A stretch of 64,000 bases of DNA from Pseudoalteromonas aliena SW19 (lineage in GTDB: Bacteria; Pseudomonadota; Gammaproteobacteria; Enterobacterales; Alteromonadaceae), in assembly GCF_014905615.1 (NCBI RefSeq), contig NZ_AQGU01000022.1:186001-250000 (forward strand), written 5' to 3'. Both the position numbers and the translations under genes were made by a program. How positions within the stretch are numbered: position 1 is the stretch's first letter; the number at the start of each line of letters is the position of its first letter. The notes beneath the pieces are model-generated. The model saw only the letters and a list, made by a program, of their open reading frames with translations, made no database searches and was not told where the DNA came from. Positions 19,195 to 29,294 of the stretch are shown here, piece after piece.

Positions 19195-20418
19195 TTATTG
19201 TTTTGAGATTGGAAGGTATGCGTTTTGTAAGAACGCTTTCGCTTTATTGGAGATGTTTATCCAAGAGTTGCTAGCATTACTAGCAAGTGGTGATGAAACA
19301 ATACCGGCAACCACAACATTGGCGTTACGCAATCCATTCTCGCCGTCTAACTCTTTAAGTACGTCCCTTAGCGAGCTCATATCGCTGTGCAATGCTTGCC
19401 AGTGCACTTGTATTGAACGTACGTTTCTAAGTGCATCTTTTATTTTTGTATTCATACCTTCTACTTGATATTTTGCGACTTCATATGAGGTTGCTAATTT
19501 GCTAGCATGTGCCAGCTCTTTATTTTGAGTTGAGATTTGAGATTCAATATCTTTAACATCGTCTTTCAAACTTTCTAGCTGAGCACCTTGAATGCTGCCG
19601 CCTATAAGTAAGGCTAATGGACCGCCAATAGCCGTTAAAGCTATGTCGCGTTCCTTATCACTAATATCCTCATTTAATTTTGCTATTTTTTCTTTTAACT
19701 TAACAATACGGGAACGAATATTAGCGGGCTCTTCTTTATTTAGAATATCGCCAAGAGTCATCTCGGATTGATTAAGCTGACCAGATTGTGTTGTTAAACC
19801 AGACTGAAAAGCAATTATTTGGTCCACTAGTAATTCTGTTGAAGTAAGGTTGCCATCAACAAAATTAATAAAGGTGTTAAGGAATGCAATGGTAGTTTGG
19901 CGGTTTTGTTCAGCTGCTGTTAAATCTCCACTTAAAGATGCGTTCTGTAAGCTAGTTAATCCATTGATAAAAGGTTGAATTAGCGCCAAATGGATATCCG
20001 AATAATTTGCTAATTTTGTAGCAAGATTAATGGCATCTGGATAAATTTTACGGTTCCAGCTTTCTCCTAGTGAATAGATAGACCCAAACGTCCCCATTAG
20101 AGCAATATAATGATTATTCAATGGTGTGCTATTAGGATAGCGAGTTGCGCTTCTAAATGCAGCCTCACTATTTGGTAGACCAACAGCCGACTCCGCAAAC
20201 ATTTGAATACTCTGCCACTTATCTTTCTCAAGTAAAAAACTATCCGAACCAACATCAATAAATAGCGGAGCTCCTTCTAAGCCGCCACCCAGTGTGTCGT
20301 ACATGATTGGTGAAATTTCCGGGACCTTGCTATCAGCTGTTGCAACTTGGCTAAAACCAAAAAGCTGTAACGATATAACGGTAGCAATTGCGGTTTTTTT
20401 TAATTTTATTAATTTCAT
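19195..20418 (-). CDS. Exported alpha-helical protein, possible pore-forming-toxin-like (first gene of pair)
   Basis: The 407-residue protein has a signal peptide (hydrophobic residues 9-22, cleavage likely after ATA or TADS). The body is almost entirely helical. A charged coiled coil (residues about 233-257) leads into a Gly-rich hydrophobic segment (about 259-277, TAIGGPLALLIGG), then another charged helix (280-300). A hydrophobic hairpin between long amphipathic helices is the layout of ClyA/HBL/XaxA-type alpha pore-forming proteins, and the length matches XaxA-type subunits (about 400 residues). I could not verify sequence homology. It lies 107 bases upstream of the 782-residue gene on the same strand, and both are exported, so a two-component system is plausible. 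An alternative is a non-toxic structural envelope protein. Confidence 0.75.
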   Translation of the reverse strand: MKLIKLKKTAIATVISLQLFGFSQVATADSKVPEISPIMYDTLGGGLEGAPLFIDVGSDSFLLEKDKWQSIQMFAESAVGLPNSEAAFRSATRYPNSTPLNNHYIALMGTFGSIYSLGESWNRKIYPDAINLATKLANYSDIHLALIQPFINGLTSLQNASLSGDLTAAEQNRQTTIAFLNTFINFVDGNLTSTELLVDQIIAFQSGLTTQSGQLNQSEMTLGDILNKEEPANIRSRIVKLKEKIAKLNEDISDKERDIALTAIGGPLALLIGGSIQGAQLESLKDDVKDIESQISTQNKELAHASKLATSYEVAKYQVEGMNTKIKDALRNVRSIQVHWQALHSDMSSLRDVLKELDGENGLRNANVVVAGIVSSPLASNASNSWINISNKAKAFLQNAYLPISKQ

Positions 20419-21080
20419 TTTCTATTTCCTAAATTATATGATTATTTAATCGTTATCTTTTCATTTTTATACTAATCGAGCCCTTTAGTTACCTCCTTAT
20501 TACGAAGTTAAATATATCCGTGCAATGACTACTTTTTAAATTCTAAGCGTCAATAAACTACGATGTAATTAAATATGGATTAATTAACTTGCAACAACCT
20601 GTTTACCATTCGTAAACATTAATGAATTTAAAAATATATATCTAGTAGACGTGATTTGATTTATCTAAAAGTGGTACGGAAGGACAGTTTTCTGGGACAA
20701 GCGGCATAAAAAAGAACTAACAAAACAAAAAATAACAATGAAAAAGAACTGATTTCAAGTGGAAGAGGAATTAAGGAAAGTGTATTTCAGAACGTAAAAA
20801 TCGAATTATTCAAATATTTCATAGGTTAGTATTAACCTATGAAATTAAATTTCCGGCAATATGTTTAGTTTTCAAGCAAAGTAGAGTGCTGTTCATCTAC
20901 AGTCAATTAGCTTTTTATTGCCAGTACAGTTATATGCAGGGGTACACATGTTAATTTCTGATTATGAGGCTTTTGTGGAAATAAGGCGAATTTACACGAC
21001 AATAGCGATTTATAATAAATTTAATATCTATAATTCAGATTATTTATCTTTCGAGGTTAAAGCTACAGCTGTGTTTAACA
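20419..21080. other. 662-bp intergenic region upstream of the exported-protein pair
   Basis: No convincing gene is seen. The segment just before the minus-strand gene is an A+T-rich leader with AGGAAA at the start codon. About 75 bases further upstream (20488-20499, minus strand) stands a perfect TAAGGAGGTAAC with no ORF behind it. A hairpin lies at 20817-20844. The 74-codon plus-strand ORF at 20918-21142 overlaps tapT and shows no family or start signal. The size of the gap suggests room for complex promoter control. Confidence 0.4.
20817..20844 (-). terminator. Possible terminator hairpin downstream of tapT
   Basis: A perfect 12-bp stem (TTTCATAGGTTA/TAACCTATGAAA) has a 4-base loop. The T run after it on the minus strand is broken (ATATTTGAATAATT), and it lies 237 bases past tapT, so the assignment is uncertain. 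Confidence 0.4.
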
Positions 21081-21776
21081 TTAACCTTCTAACGGCCGGC
21101 CTTTGTTACGCTTACCGAGTAAATACGCATCACGAAATTTGATGAAATGCTGCTCTAACTTTGTTGATGCATCCATTTCGCCTGCAAGCGCTAGCACCAT
21201 AATAGCGACTTCGGCAGTGCCTAATTGATGCGCATGAGGCGCAACTCTTAGACGATAATCAGATAGTTTCTCAGCAGTAACAGAAAGCACAGGTAGGTTA
21301 TCTAAGTACGGGCTTTTACGAATCATTTTTTTAGCTTCACGCCATGTACCATCTAAAAATATAAATAGCGGCTTTTTACCTGATTCAATATTAACCTCTG
21401 TAATGGCTCTACCTTCTTCTACATCCTCAGCGGGAAAAACCACCATCGGATGATACTGAGAATCGTTTATTAAGGCCAAAAGCGCTGGATTAGGATCTGT
21501 TCTATCCCATCTAAAAGCGTGGTTATTTGGTACTATCTCAGCAATTAAACGCCCTGTATTTGAAGGTTTAAAGCTTTCATTGTGATACATTAATAAGCAC
21601 ACAGCAGCCTCACAATCGGCATGTTCAACACCTTTACAAATACAGTAGTGCTTCGCTATTAAGCATTGCTCACAGCGATCTAATTTACCGCCTCGAGCAT
21701 TAAACTCGCGACGGGATTCACTTATTTGTTGAGCGCGTAATGCTAAAACTGAGTTTTTCACTGTATTTACCTTCAA
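21081..21776 (-). CDS. tapT: tRNA-uridine aminocarboxypropyltransferase (DTW domain)
   Basis: TapT (YfiP in E. coli) transfers an aminocarboxypropyl group from SAM to uridine 47 of tRNA. The protein has an N-terminal cysteine cluster (CEQCLIAKHYCICK), typical of this family. The DTW-family motif appears as FLDGTWREAKKM, and the LRVAPHAHQLGTAEV block is also conserved. The length of 231 is normal. It lies downstream of the lpdA terminator on the same strand and is probably its own unit. Confidence 0.9.
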   Translation of the reverse strand: MKVNTVKNSVLALRAQQISESRREFNARGGKLDRCEQCLIAKHYCICKGVEHADCEAAVCLLMYHNESFKPSNTGRLIAEIVPNNHAFRWDRTDPNPALLALINDSQYHPMVVFPAEDVEEGRAITEVNIESGKKPLFIFLDGTWREAKKMIRKSPYLDNLPVLSVTAEKLSDYRLRVAPHAHQLGTAEVAIMVLALAGEMDASTKLEQHFIKFRDAYLLGKRNKGRPLEG

Positions 21777-21845
21777 TTAATTAAGCGCGCATTGTAACGA
21801 CTTCTTGTTATTTAATCTTATATTTATCTAGGTTAAAAATAGACA

Positions 21846-21877
21846 TAAAAAAACCCAACCGAAGTTGGGTTTTTCAA
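21846..21877 (-). terminator. Intrinsic terminator of lpdA
   Basis: The stem AACCCAAC-CGAA-GTTGGGTT contains a stable tetraloop. On the minus strand it is followed by seven T. It lies just past the lpdA stop codon and closes the pyruvate dehydrogenase operon. Confidence 0.93.
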
Positions 21878-21897
21878 GCAAATACTAAAAAGTTAAA

Positions 21898-23325
21898 TTA
21901 CTTCTTCTTTTTAACTGCTTTTTTGTTTGGTAAGTCAGTGATTGAACCTTCAAAAATTTCAGCTGCAAGGCCGATTGATTCGTTCAATGTAGGGTGAGCA
22001 TGAATAGTAAGCGCTAAGTCTTCACCATCTGCACCCATTTCAATACCTAGACCGATTTCGCCAAGCATTTCGCCCGCGTTAATACCAATCATAGCACCGC
22101 CGATTATACGGCCACTTTCTTTATCAAAAATAAGTTTAGTAGAACCTTCAGTACGAGATGATGCAATAGCACGACCAGAAGCTGCCCATGGGAATACCGC
22201 AGTTTCAATGCTCAAGCCTTGCTCTTTTGCTTCTTTCTCAGTAACACCTACCCAAGCGATTTCTGGGTCTGTATACGCAATTGAAGGAATACATTTAGGG
22301 TCGAAGAAATGCTTCTGACCAGAAATAACTTCTGCAGCAACATGGCCTTCATGAACCGCTTTATGCGCAAGCATAGGTTGGCCAACTAAGTCACCAATTG
22401 CAAAAATATGGCTTACGTTAGTACGTAATTGCTTATCAACATTAATAAAGCCACGCTCATCAACATTTACGCCCGCTTTTTCAGCATCAAGTAAGTTACC
22501 GTTTGGAGTACGGCCAACTGCAACAAGTACTTTGTCGTAACGTACCGGTTCTGCTGGTGCGTTTTTACCTTCAAATGTTACGTATAAGCCGTCTTTTTTA
22601 GCTTCAACGCCAACAACTTTTGTTGAAAGCATTACGTTGAATTTTTTGCTTACGTATTTTTGGTAAATTTTGATAATGTCTTTATCAGCCGCTGGTACTA
22701 ATTGATCAGCAAATTCTACAACATCAATTGCAGAACCTAGTGCACGATAAACCGTGCCCATTTCAAGACCTATAATACCACCACCTAAAACAAGTAGTTT
22801 TTCTGGTACGTCTTTAAGTTCTAATGCACCAGTTGAATCAATTACACGGTCATCTTGTGGGATGAAAGGTAAGTTAACCGGTTTAGAGCCCGCCGCTATA
22901 ATCGCGTTATCAAACGTGATAGTTGTAGCACCGTCAGTACCTTCAACAACTAAAGTATTGCTGCCAGTGAATTTGCCGTAACCAGATACGACTTTCACTT
23001 TACGCATTTTAGCCATGCCCTCTAGTCCACCAGTTAACTGGCCAACGACAGAATCTTTCCAAGTACGAACTTGGTCTAAATCTATTTTTGGTGCGCCAAA
23101 AGTAACACCATGAGATGACATTTCAGCCGCATCATCAATCACTTTAGCTACGTGTAAAAGTGCTTTTGAAGGAATACAACCAACATTAAGACATACGCCG
23201 CCTAATGTTTCACGAGATTCTACTAATGTAACTTCCAAGCCCAAGTCAGCAGCACGGAAAGCCGCAGAATAACCACCAGGACCACCGCCTAGTACAACAA
23301 CTTGAGTTTTTAATTCGTTGCTCAT
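21898..23325 (-). CDS. lpdA: Dihydrolipoyl dehydrogenase (E3)
   Basis: E3 reoxidises dihydrolipoyl groups of the pyruvate and 2-oxoglutarate dehydrogenase complexes with FAD and NAD. The FAD-binding GGGPGGYSAAFRAADLG is near residue 13, the redox disulfide motif is GGVCLNVGCIPSKALL, and the NAD-binding motif is LGGGIIGLEMG. The C-terminal catalytic His-Glu pair is in HAHPTLNES. The 475-residue length is standard. It follows aceF after a 190-base gap that holds a terminator-like hairpin, so it may have its own promoter too, as in E. coli. Confidence 0.97.
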   Translation of the reverse strand: MSNELKTQVVVLGGGPGGYSAAFRAADLGLEVTLVESRETLGGVCLNVGCIPSKALLHVAKVIDDAAEMSSHGVTFGAPKIDLDQVRTWKDSVVGQLTGGLEGMAKMRKVKVVSGYGKFTGSNTLVVEGTDGATTITFDNAIIAAGSKPVNLPFIPQDDRVIDSTGALELKDVPEKLLVLGGGIIGLEMGTVYRALGSAIDVVEFADQLVPAADKDIIKIYQKYVSKKFNVMLSTKVVGVEAKKDGLYVTFEGKNAPAEPVRYDKVLVAVGRTPNGNLLDAEKAGVNVDERGFINVDKQLRTNVSHIFAIGDLVGQPMLAHKAVHEGHVAAEVISGQKHFFDPKCIPSIAYTDPEIAWVGVTEKEAKEQGLSIETAVFPWAASGRAIASSRTEGSTKLIFDKESGRIIGGAMIGINAGEMLGEIGLGIEMGADGEDLALTIHAHPTLNESIGLAAEIFEGSITDLPNKKAVKKKK

Positions 23326-23445
23326 GCTTTTACCTTAATCGTTTGAACGGGACATTGCCCTAAAATTTAACTGCCATGTTTCTGCAAGGCAGAAAATCAG
23401 AGCAATTCACAAATAGTGCAAAGATTGTATCATTGCATATAGTAA

Positions 23446-23477
23446 AAATCCCAGCTAAAAACAACTGGCTGGGATTT
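23446..23477 (-). terminator. Attenuator or terminator between aceF and lpdA
   Basis: AAATCCCAGC pairs with GCTGGGATTT (10 bp) around a 12-base loop. On the minus strand it is followed by TTACTATATG. It would limit read-through from aceF into lpdA, letting E3 be made separately for other complexes. Confidence 0.65.
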
Positions 23478-23516
23478 GATTTTATTTAATTGCGTACACC
23501 AATTTTATTAAATTGG

Positions 23517-25427
23517 TTACATCACTAACTGACGAATATCACTCATGTAGCTTGCAAGCGTTACAGTAAAGCGTGCTGCTAATGCGCCGTCAATAACCCT
23601 ATGATCGTATGACATAGACAGCGGAACCATTAGCTTAGGTTCAAACTCTTTACCATTCCATTTAGGTTTCATCTCAGATTTAGATACACCTAAAATAGCC
23701 ACTTCTGGTGCATTAACAATCGGCGTAAATGCCGTTCCGCCAATACCGCCTAGGCTAGAAATAGTAAAACAGCCACCTTGCATATCAGACGATGTAAGCT
23801 TACCGTCACGTGCTTTAACAGATACTTCCATTAATTCACGCGATAGCTCAATAATGCCTTTTTTATCAACATCTTTAAACACTGGTACAACTAAACCATT
23901 TGGCGTATCAACTGCAACACCAATGTTAATGTACTTTTTAAGGATTAAGCTTTCGCCGTCGTTAGACAGTGAAGAGTTAAACGTTGGGAAATCTGCAAGT
24001 GCTTTAGCCGCTGCTTTCATCACAAACACAAGTGGTGTGATTTTAACGCCCAGCTTTTTCTTCTCGCTAAGTGCATTTTGCTCTTTGCGGAATACTTCAA
24101 GACTTGTGATGTCAGCTTCGTCAAACTGTGTAACGTGTGGGATTTGTACCCAGTTACGGTGTAAGTTTTTGCCTGATAGCTTTTGAATGCGAGATAGTTT
24201 TTTCTCTTCAATTTCACCAAACTTAGCAAAATCGACTTTAGGCCATGGAATTAAACCAAGCTCACTACCACCAGCATTACTACCTGCTGATAGTTGACCA
24301 GATTCAACTTGCTTAACTAATGTTTTAACATAGTTTTGCACGTCTTCTTTAACCACTCGATTTTTACGACCAGTGCCTTTAACGTTAGCTAGGTTAATAC
24401 CAAACTCACGCGCTAAACGGCGAACAACTGGCGATGCATGAGCATACGCGCTGTTTTCTGTGAAGCTTTCATTACCTGCTTTTGCAGGTGCTGCTTGAGC
24501 CGGTGCCGACTCAGTTTTAGCTGCAGGTGCTGATTTTTCAGCGGGTGCAGATGCTGCTGGCGCACTGCCTGCAACTTCAAATACAAAAATCAATGAACCA
24601 GTCGATACTTTATCGCCTGCGGCTACTTTAATTTCTTTAACTGTACCTGCAAATGGAGCTGGTACTTCCATTGCCGCTTTGTCGCCTTCAACGTTCAAGA
24701 TTGATTGATCTTCTTCAACCGTATCACCAACTGCAACCATAATTTCAGTTACTTCAACTTCATCGCCACCAATATCAGGTACATTCACTTCTTTAGTACT
24801 TGGTGCTGCGTTTTCTGTTGAGTTAGCTGCTGGCGCTTCTACAGGAGCCGACTCTTTAGCTGGTGCCGCAGATTCACTTCCTGCTACTTCAAAAACAAAC
24901 ACAAGTGAGCCTGTTTTTACTTTGTCGCCAGCGGCCACTTTAATTTCTTTAACTGTTCCAGCAAACGGCGCTGGCACTTCCATTGCGGCTTTGTCGCCTT
25001 CAACGTTTAAGATAGATTGCTCTTCTTCAACGGTGTCGCCAACAGCAACCATGATTTCAGTTACTTCAACTTCGTCATCGCCAATATCTGGTACGGTTAC
25101 TTCTTTAGTTGAAGAACCTATAGAAGCAGCAGGTGCTGCCTCTTCAGATTTAGCTGGAGCAGCGGCTGATGCTTTTTCTTCACCAGTGCTTTCACTCTCG
25201 CCTTCAAACAAAAAGACTAAAGAGCCAGTTGTTACTGTATCACCAACGTTTACTTTAATCTCTTTCACAGTCCCCGCTTGCGCAGCAGGCACTTCCATTG
25301 AGGCTTTATCGCCTTCAACAGTTAGTAATGATTGGTCAACATCTACTTTATCGCCAATACTTACTAGAATTTCGGTTACTTCAACTTCATCGCCACCGAT
25401 ATCTGGTACTTTAATTTCAATACTCAT
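23517..25427 (-). CDS. aceF: Pyruvate dehydrogenase complex E2, dihydrolipoyl acetyltransferase
   Basis: E2 forms the core of the complex and transfers acetyl groups from lipoyl lysine to CoA. Three tandem lipoyl domains are seen: the lipoylated Lys lies in [10 protein letters not shown] once and [11 protein letters not shown] twice. They are joined by Ala/Pro-rich linkers. An E3/E1-binding domain follows ([27 protein letters not shown]), then the catalytic domain with [15 protein letters not shown]. The ATG at 25427 gives [12 protein letters not shown], the family start; the open frame further upstream runs into aceE. Its start lies 10 bases past the aceE stop. Confidence 0.97.
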   Translation of the reverse strand: MSIEIKVPDIGGDEVEVTEILVSIGDKVDVDQSLLTVEGDKASMEVPAAQAGTVKEIKVNVGDTVTTGSLVFLFEGESESTGEEKASAAAPAKSEEAAPAASIGSSTKEVTVPDIGDDEVEVTEIMVAVGDTVEEEQSILNVEGDKAAMEVPAPFAGTVKEIKVAAGDKVKTGSLVFVFEVAGSESAAPAKESAPVEAPAANSTENAAPSTKEVNVPDIGGDEVEVTEIMVAVGDTVEEDQSILNVEGDKAAMEVPAPFAGTVKEIKVAAGDKVSTGSLIFVFEVAGSAPAASAPAEKSAPAAKTESAPAQAAPAKAGNESFTENSAYAHASPVVRRLAREFGINLANVKGTGRKNRVVKEDVQNYVKTLVKQVESGQLSAGSNAGGSELGLIPWPKVDFAKFGEIEEKKLSRIQKLSGKNLHRNWVQIPHVTQFDEADITSLEVFRKEQNALSEKKKLGVKITPLVFVMKAAAKALADFPTFNSSLSNDGESLILKKYINIGVAVDTPNGLVVPVFKDVDKKGIIELSRELMEVSVKARDGKLTSSDMQGGCFTISSLGGIGGTAFTPIVNAPEVAILGVSKSEMKPKWNGKEFEPKLMVPLSMSYDHRVIDGALAARFTVTLASYMSDIRQLVM

Positions 25428-25437
25428 TGCAAACCTC

Positions 25438-28104
25438 TTATGCGTACAGTGGGTTAAGTTTGTTAGTGTCGATGTTGAACTTTTTAAGCGCATCAACAAC
25501 TACTGACTTCTCAACTTCACCGCGTTTAGCAAGTTCAGATAACGTAGCAACAACAACGTAGCTTGCGTTAACTTCAAAGTGACGACGTAGGTTTTCACGG
25601 CTATCAGAGCGGCCGTAACCATCAGTACCCAACACTTTGTAGTTGCTGCTTGGAATAAATGAACGCGCTTGCTCTGCGTAGTTTTTCATATAATCCGTTG
25701 CTGCAACAGTCACAGAGTCGTTTAATACGCTTGTGATGTACGCTGTTTTTTGCTCACTTTCAGGATTAAGCATGTTGAAACGTTCAACATCTTGCCCATC
25801 ACGTGTTAACTCGTTGAACGACGTTACAGAGAACACGTCAGACGCAATGCCATACTCTTCGCTTAGAATCGTAGCGGCTTTACGTACTTCAGTCATAATA
25901 GTACCTGAGCTTAATAGCTGTACGTTGGCTTTTTTACCGGCGTAACTTTCAAGCTTGTAAATACCTTTACGAATACCTTCTTCAGCGCCTTCTGGCATAG
26001 CTGGCTGATGGTAGTTTTCGTTCATAAGCGTTAGGTAGTAGTAAATATTTTCTTGGTCATCACCGTACATACGACGAATACCGTCTTGTACAATAACCGC
26101 TACTTCAAACGCGTAAGTTGGATCGTATGAAATACAGTTAGGAACCGTATTAGCAAGAATATGACTGTGACCATCTTCGTGTTGCAAGCCTTCGCCATTT
26201 AACGTGGTACGACCCGCAGTAGCACCTAATAAGAAACCACGTGCTTGTTGATCGCCCGCCATCCATGCCATGTCGCCAACACGTTGGAAACCAAACATAG
26301 AGTAGTAAATGTAGAATGGGATCATTGGTAAATCGTTAGTGCTGTATGACGTTGCAGCAGCAACCCATGACGACATTGCACCTAACTCATTAATACCTTC
26401 TTGCAATACTTGACCAGAAGTCGCTTCTTTATAGTAAGAAACAATATCGCGATCCTGTGGCGTGTAGTTTTGGCCATGTGGGTTGTAAATACCGATTTGA
26501 CGGAATAAACCTTCCATACCAAATGTACGCGCTTCATCGGCAATAATTGGTACGATGTTTTTACCAATGCCTTTATCTTTTAATAAGATATTAAGTGCAC
26601 GAACAAAGCCCATAGTAGTAGAGATATCACGTTTTTGCTCTTCAAGTAGCGGTTTAAACGCGTCTACTTCTGGCAATGTCAGTTTTTCACTAAAGCGTGG
26701 AATACGTTTAGGCGTATAACCTTTAAGTGCATCACGACGAGCATGTAGGTATTTATGCTCAGGCGAACTTTCTTCAAGCTCTAAGTAAGGCAGCTCTGCC
26801 AGTTGCTCTTCAGAAACTAAATCATCAAGACCAAGGCGTGAACGTAAATGTGCAACATGCGACATGTCCATTTTTTTCACTTGGTGCGCAATGTTTTTAC
26901 CTTCAGCCGCTTCACCCATGCCGTAACCTTTTACAGTTTTAGCAAGAATTACAGTGGGACGACCTTTCGTGTCTTCTGCTTTTTTAAATGCAGCAAATAA
27001 TTTTGACGGTTCATGACCACCACGCTTAAGCGCAAAAATTTCGTCATCTGTCATGTCAGCCACAAGTGCAGCTGTTTCTGGGTAGCGACCAAAGAAATGC
27101 TCACGTACATACGCGCCATTTTTAGCTTTATAAGTTTGGTAATCGCCATCCACCGTTTCGTTCATTAACTGTAGTAATTTACCGGTTGTGTCTTTAGCTA
27201 GAAGAATATCCCAACCGCTGCCCCACACTAGTTTAATTACGTTCCAGCCAGCGCCTTTAAACAAGCCTTCTAGCTCTTGAATAATTTTACCATTACCCAT
27301 AACTGGGCCGTCTAAACGCTGTAAGTTACAGTTAATTAAGTAACAAAGGTTATCTAGCTTTTCACGTGCAGCAAAAGAAATGGCACCGCGTGATTCTGGC
27401 TCATCCATTTCGCCATCACCTAAAAACGCGTATACACGTTGGTTTTTAGTGTCTTTTAAGCCACGACCATCTAGGTATTTTAAGAAGCGTGCTTGGTAAA
27501 TAGACGAAATAGGACCTAAGCCCATTGATACCGTAGGAAACTGCCAAAATTCAGGCATTAACTTAGGGTGTGGGTACGATGATAAGCCTTCGCCATCTAC
27601 TTCTTGGCGGAAGTTATCTAGTTGTGCCGCCGATAAACGCCCTTCAACAAATGCACGCGCGTAAATACCTGGAGAAATATGACCTTGATAATAAACTAAG
27701 TCACCACCGTCTACGTCATTTGGTGCTTTAAAGAAGTGGTTAAAACACACTTCATAAAATGCAGCAGATGATTGGTAAGACGCCATATGGCCGCCTAAGT
27801 CGAGATCTTTTTTAGATGCACGTAGAACGATCATAATCGCGTTCCAACGTATAATTGAACGAATACGACGTTCAAGATTTACATCACCTGGGTAAGCAGG
27901 CTCTTGATCTACAGGAATAGTATTAACGTAGTTCGTGGTAATACCCGTTGGCATATCAACGCCGTCTAAACGGGCTTGCTCTAATACTTGCTCAAGTAAA
28001 AACTGAGCTCGTTCAACACCTTCTTCGCGCACAACTGATTCAAGAGCTTGTAACCACTCTTGTGTTTCTAGCGCGTCTACGTCAATTTTATTGACTTCAG
28101 ACAT
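25438..28104 (-). CDS. aceE: Pyruvate dehydrogenase E1 component (homodimeric)
   Basis: AceE decarboxylates pyruvate with thiamine diphosphate and acetylates the lipoyl domains of AceF. At 888 residues it matches the gammaproteobacterial homodimeric type (887 in E. coli). Recognisable stretches include [24 protein letters not shown] (start of the ThDP-binding motif), [27 protein letters not shown] and [21 protein letters not shown]. It follows pdhR by 91 bases on the same strand and is co-regulated. Confidence 0.98.
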   Translation of the reverse strand: MSEVNKIDVDALETQEWLQALESVVREEGVERAQFLLEQVLEQARLDGVDMPTGITTNYVNTIPVDQEPAYPGDVNLERRIRSIIRWNAIMIVLRASKKDLDLGGHMASYQSSAAFYEVCFNHFFKAPNDVDGGDLVYYQGHISPGIYARAFVEGRLSAAQLDNFRQEVDGEGLSSYPHPKLMPEFWQFPTVSMGLGPISSIYQARFLKYLDGRGLKDTKNQRVYAFLGDGEMDEPESRGAISFAAREKLDNLCYLINCNLQRLDGPVMGNGKIIQELEGLFKGAGWNVIKLVWGSGWDILLAKDTTGKLLQLMNETVDGDYQTYKAKNGAYVREHFFGRYPETAALVADMTDDEIFALKRGGHEPSKLFAAFKKAEDTKGRPTVILAKTVKGYGMGEAAEGKNIAHQVKKMDMSHVAHLRSRLGLDDLVSEEQLAELPYLELEESSPEHKYLHARRDALKGYTPKRIPRFSEKLTLPEVDAFKPLLEEQKRDISTTMGFVRALNILLKDKGIGKNIVPIIADEARTFGMEGLFRQIGIYNPHGQNYTPQDRDIVSYYKEATSGQVLQEGINELGAMSSWVAAATSYSTNDLPMIPFYIYYSMFGFQRVGDMAWMAGDQQARGFLLGATAGRTTLNGEGLQHEDGHSHILANTVPNCISYDPTYAFEVAVIVQDGIRRMYGDDQENIYYYLTLMNENYHQPAMPEGAEEGIRKGIYKLESYAGKKANVQLLSSGTIMTEVRKAATILSEEYGIASDVFSVTSFNELTRDGQDVERFNMLNPESEQKTAYITSVLNDSVTVAATDYMKNYAEQARSFIPSSNYKVLGTDGYGRSDSRENLRRHFEVNASYVVVATLSELAKRGEVEKSVVVDALKKFNIDTNKLNPLYA

Positions 28105-28195
28105 ATGGAGGTTTCCTTATGTGTAAAATACGAATATTGTTAATTTAATCTCACTACTACTTGATTTAGTGTGTTCAAAGTAGTCGCGTATTAAC

Positions 28196-28945
28196 TTAAT
28201 TTTGTTTGGTGCGTCTTAAACTACGTTCAATTCGCGAATGTTCTTTGCCTGCTTCAAGCAATGCTTCTTCAATAAATGCTAAGTGCGCATTACTTGCTAA
28301 ACGGGCTTGTTCTGGATTACCGTCAATAACGGCATCCATTAATAAACGCCTGTGCTGGGCTAACTGACTGCTAATATCTGACTTTTTCAATAAAACAGTT
28401 AAATTTTGCAATACGTTTTGCTCAAGCAGCGCTTTCATACCTCTAACTAAATGCAATAACACCACGTTATGCGAAGCTTCTGCCACGCTAAAGTGAAATT
28501 CATTAATCGCTTTTGCTTTTTGCTGTAAATCATCATTAACTAGGGCAATTTCATCAAAGCTTTGTTTTACTTTGCTAAAATCGGTGCTGGTCCCGCGCAG
28601 TGCTGCGTAATAAGCTGCAATCCCTTCTAATGCATGACGAAATTCAAGTAAATCGAACTGCGATTCAGGATGCTTACTAATCAAATCAAACAATGGATCA
28701 GTAAGGCCTTCTTCTAGCTGATTTTTTACAAACGTGCCACCACCTTGGCGACGCGTCACTAAACCTTTTGCTTCTAATTTTTGAATCGCCTCACGCAGCG
28801 ATGGGCGAGACACTTCAAACTGCTTTGCTAGTTCACGCTCTGGTGGCAACTTTTCACCTGGTGCTAATGAGCCTTCAAGAATCATGTTCTCTAGTTGCTG
28901 TAAAATAACATCAGATAATTTTGCTGCTTTAATCTTTAAAGACAT
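28196..28945 (-). CDS. pdhR: Pyruvate dehydrogenase complex repressor (GntR/FadR family)
   Basis: PdhR senses pyruvate and represses its own operon. The N-terminal winged helix shows LPPERELAKQFEVSRPSLREAI and the wing GLVTRRQGGGTFV. The C-terminal all-helical FCD domain carries the metal/effector His residues (FRHALEGIAAYYAALRG, FHFSVAEASHNVVL, AQHRRLLMDAVIDGN). It heads pdhR-aceE-aceF-lpdA. A PdhR-type operator lies just downstream of a good promoter upstream of it. Confidence 0.95.
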   Translation of the reverse strand: MSLKIKAAKLSDVILQQLENMILEGSLAPGEKLPPERELAKQFEVSRPSLREAIQKLEAKGLVTRRQGGGTFVKNQLEEGLTDPLFDLISKHPESQFDLLEFRHALEGIAAYYAALRGTSTDFSKVKQSFDEIALVNDDLQQKAKAINEFHFSVAEASHNVVLLHLVRGMKALLEQNVLQNLTVLLKKSDISSQLAQHRRLLMDAVIDGNPEQARLASNAHLAFIEEALLEAGKEHSRIERSLRRTKQN

Positions 28946-29021
28946 GAATCAACGTCCGCGTTGTATTAATACCAAGAGCCCATAAAATAAGGCTTTAAGA
29001 GGTATGACTTACCCAGAAGGT

Positions 29022-29040
29022 AAATTGGTCATACCAAAAT
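29022..29040. promoter_or_regulatory. PdhR operator at the pdhR promoter
   Basis: ATTGGT-CAT-ACCAAA matches the PdhR consensus ATTGGTNNNACCAAT with one mismatch. It lies about ten bases downstream of the -10 box, where bound repressor would block initiation. It sits in a stretch whose flanks resemble family-2 repeat ends (ATACCAA). Confidence 0.8.
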
Positions 29041-29048
29041 TTGACAAT

Positions 29049-29077
29049 AAGGTATCAAAAAGCCTAATAGCTGTCAA
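29049..29077 (-). promoter_or_regulatory. Promoter of the pdhR-aceEF operon
   Basis: On the minus strand a perfect TTGACA -35 box is followed after 17 bases by TACCTT, a weak -10 box. The overlap of the start region with the PdhR operator supports the call. Confidence 0.6.
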
Positions 29078-29180
29078 TTTACACAACATTTGAGTAATAG
29101 CAGTAGCGTAACGCATTTTGAACGAAGGTCAAACAATACACAATTTGATACAAAAAGAGAACGTTAACAAGATGAAAAGC

Positions 29181-29196
29181 AATTGGTCTGACCAGA
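29181..29196. promoter_or_regulatory. Second PdhR/FadR-type operator
   Basis: AATTGGTCTGACCAGAT contains TGGTCTGACCA, a perfect palindrome about a central base. It fits the core recognised by PdhR and related FadR-family repressors. It lies about 150 bases upstream of the first operator, suitable for looping or for a second promoter. Confidence 0.6.
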
Positions 29197-29239
29197 TGAA
29201 TTTAGAGTTTTCACTCTATTTTATTGTGTTTGAAAATTA

Positions 29240-29277
29240 TAAAAAGATAAAGCACCTCACATTGCATAAGGTGCTTT
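29240..29277 (-). terminator. Intrinsic terminator after ampE
   Basis: AAAGCACCT pairs with AGGTGCTTT. On the minus strand the stem is followed by ATCTTTTTATAATTTT. It lies 18 bases past the ampE stop codon. Confidence 0.85.
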
Positions 29278-29294
29278 ATTAAGAAGGTATTAAC

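Noticed and set aside
20918..21142. A 74-codon ORF overlapping the 3' end of tapT
   Set aside because: No ribosome binding site or family resemblance, and it overlaps a certain gene on the other strand.
24922..25506. A 194-codon plus-strand ORF rich in Ser/Thr
   Set aside because: It is antisense to the lipoyl-domain repeats of aceF and has no start signal.
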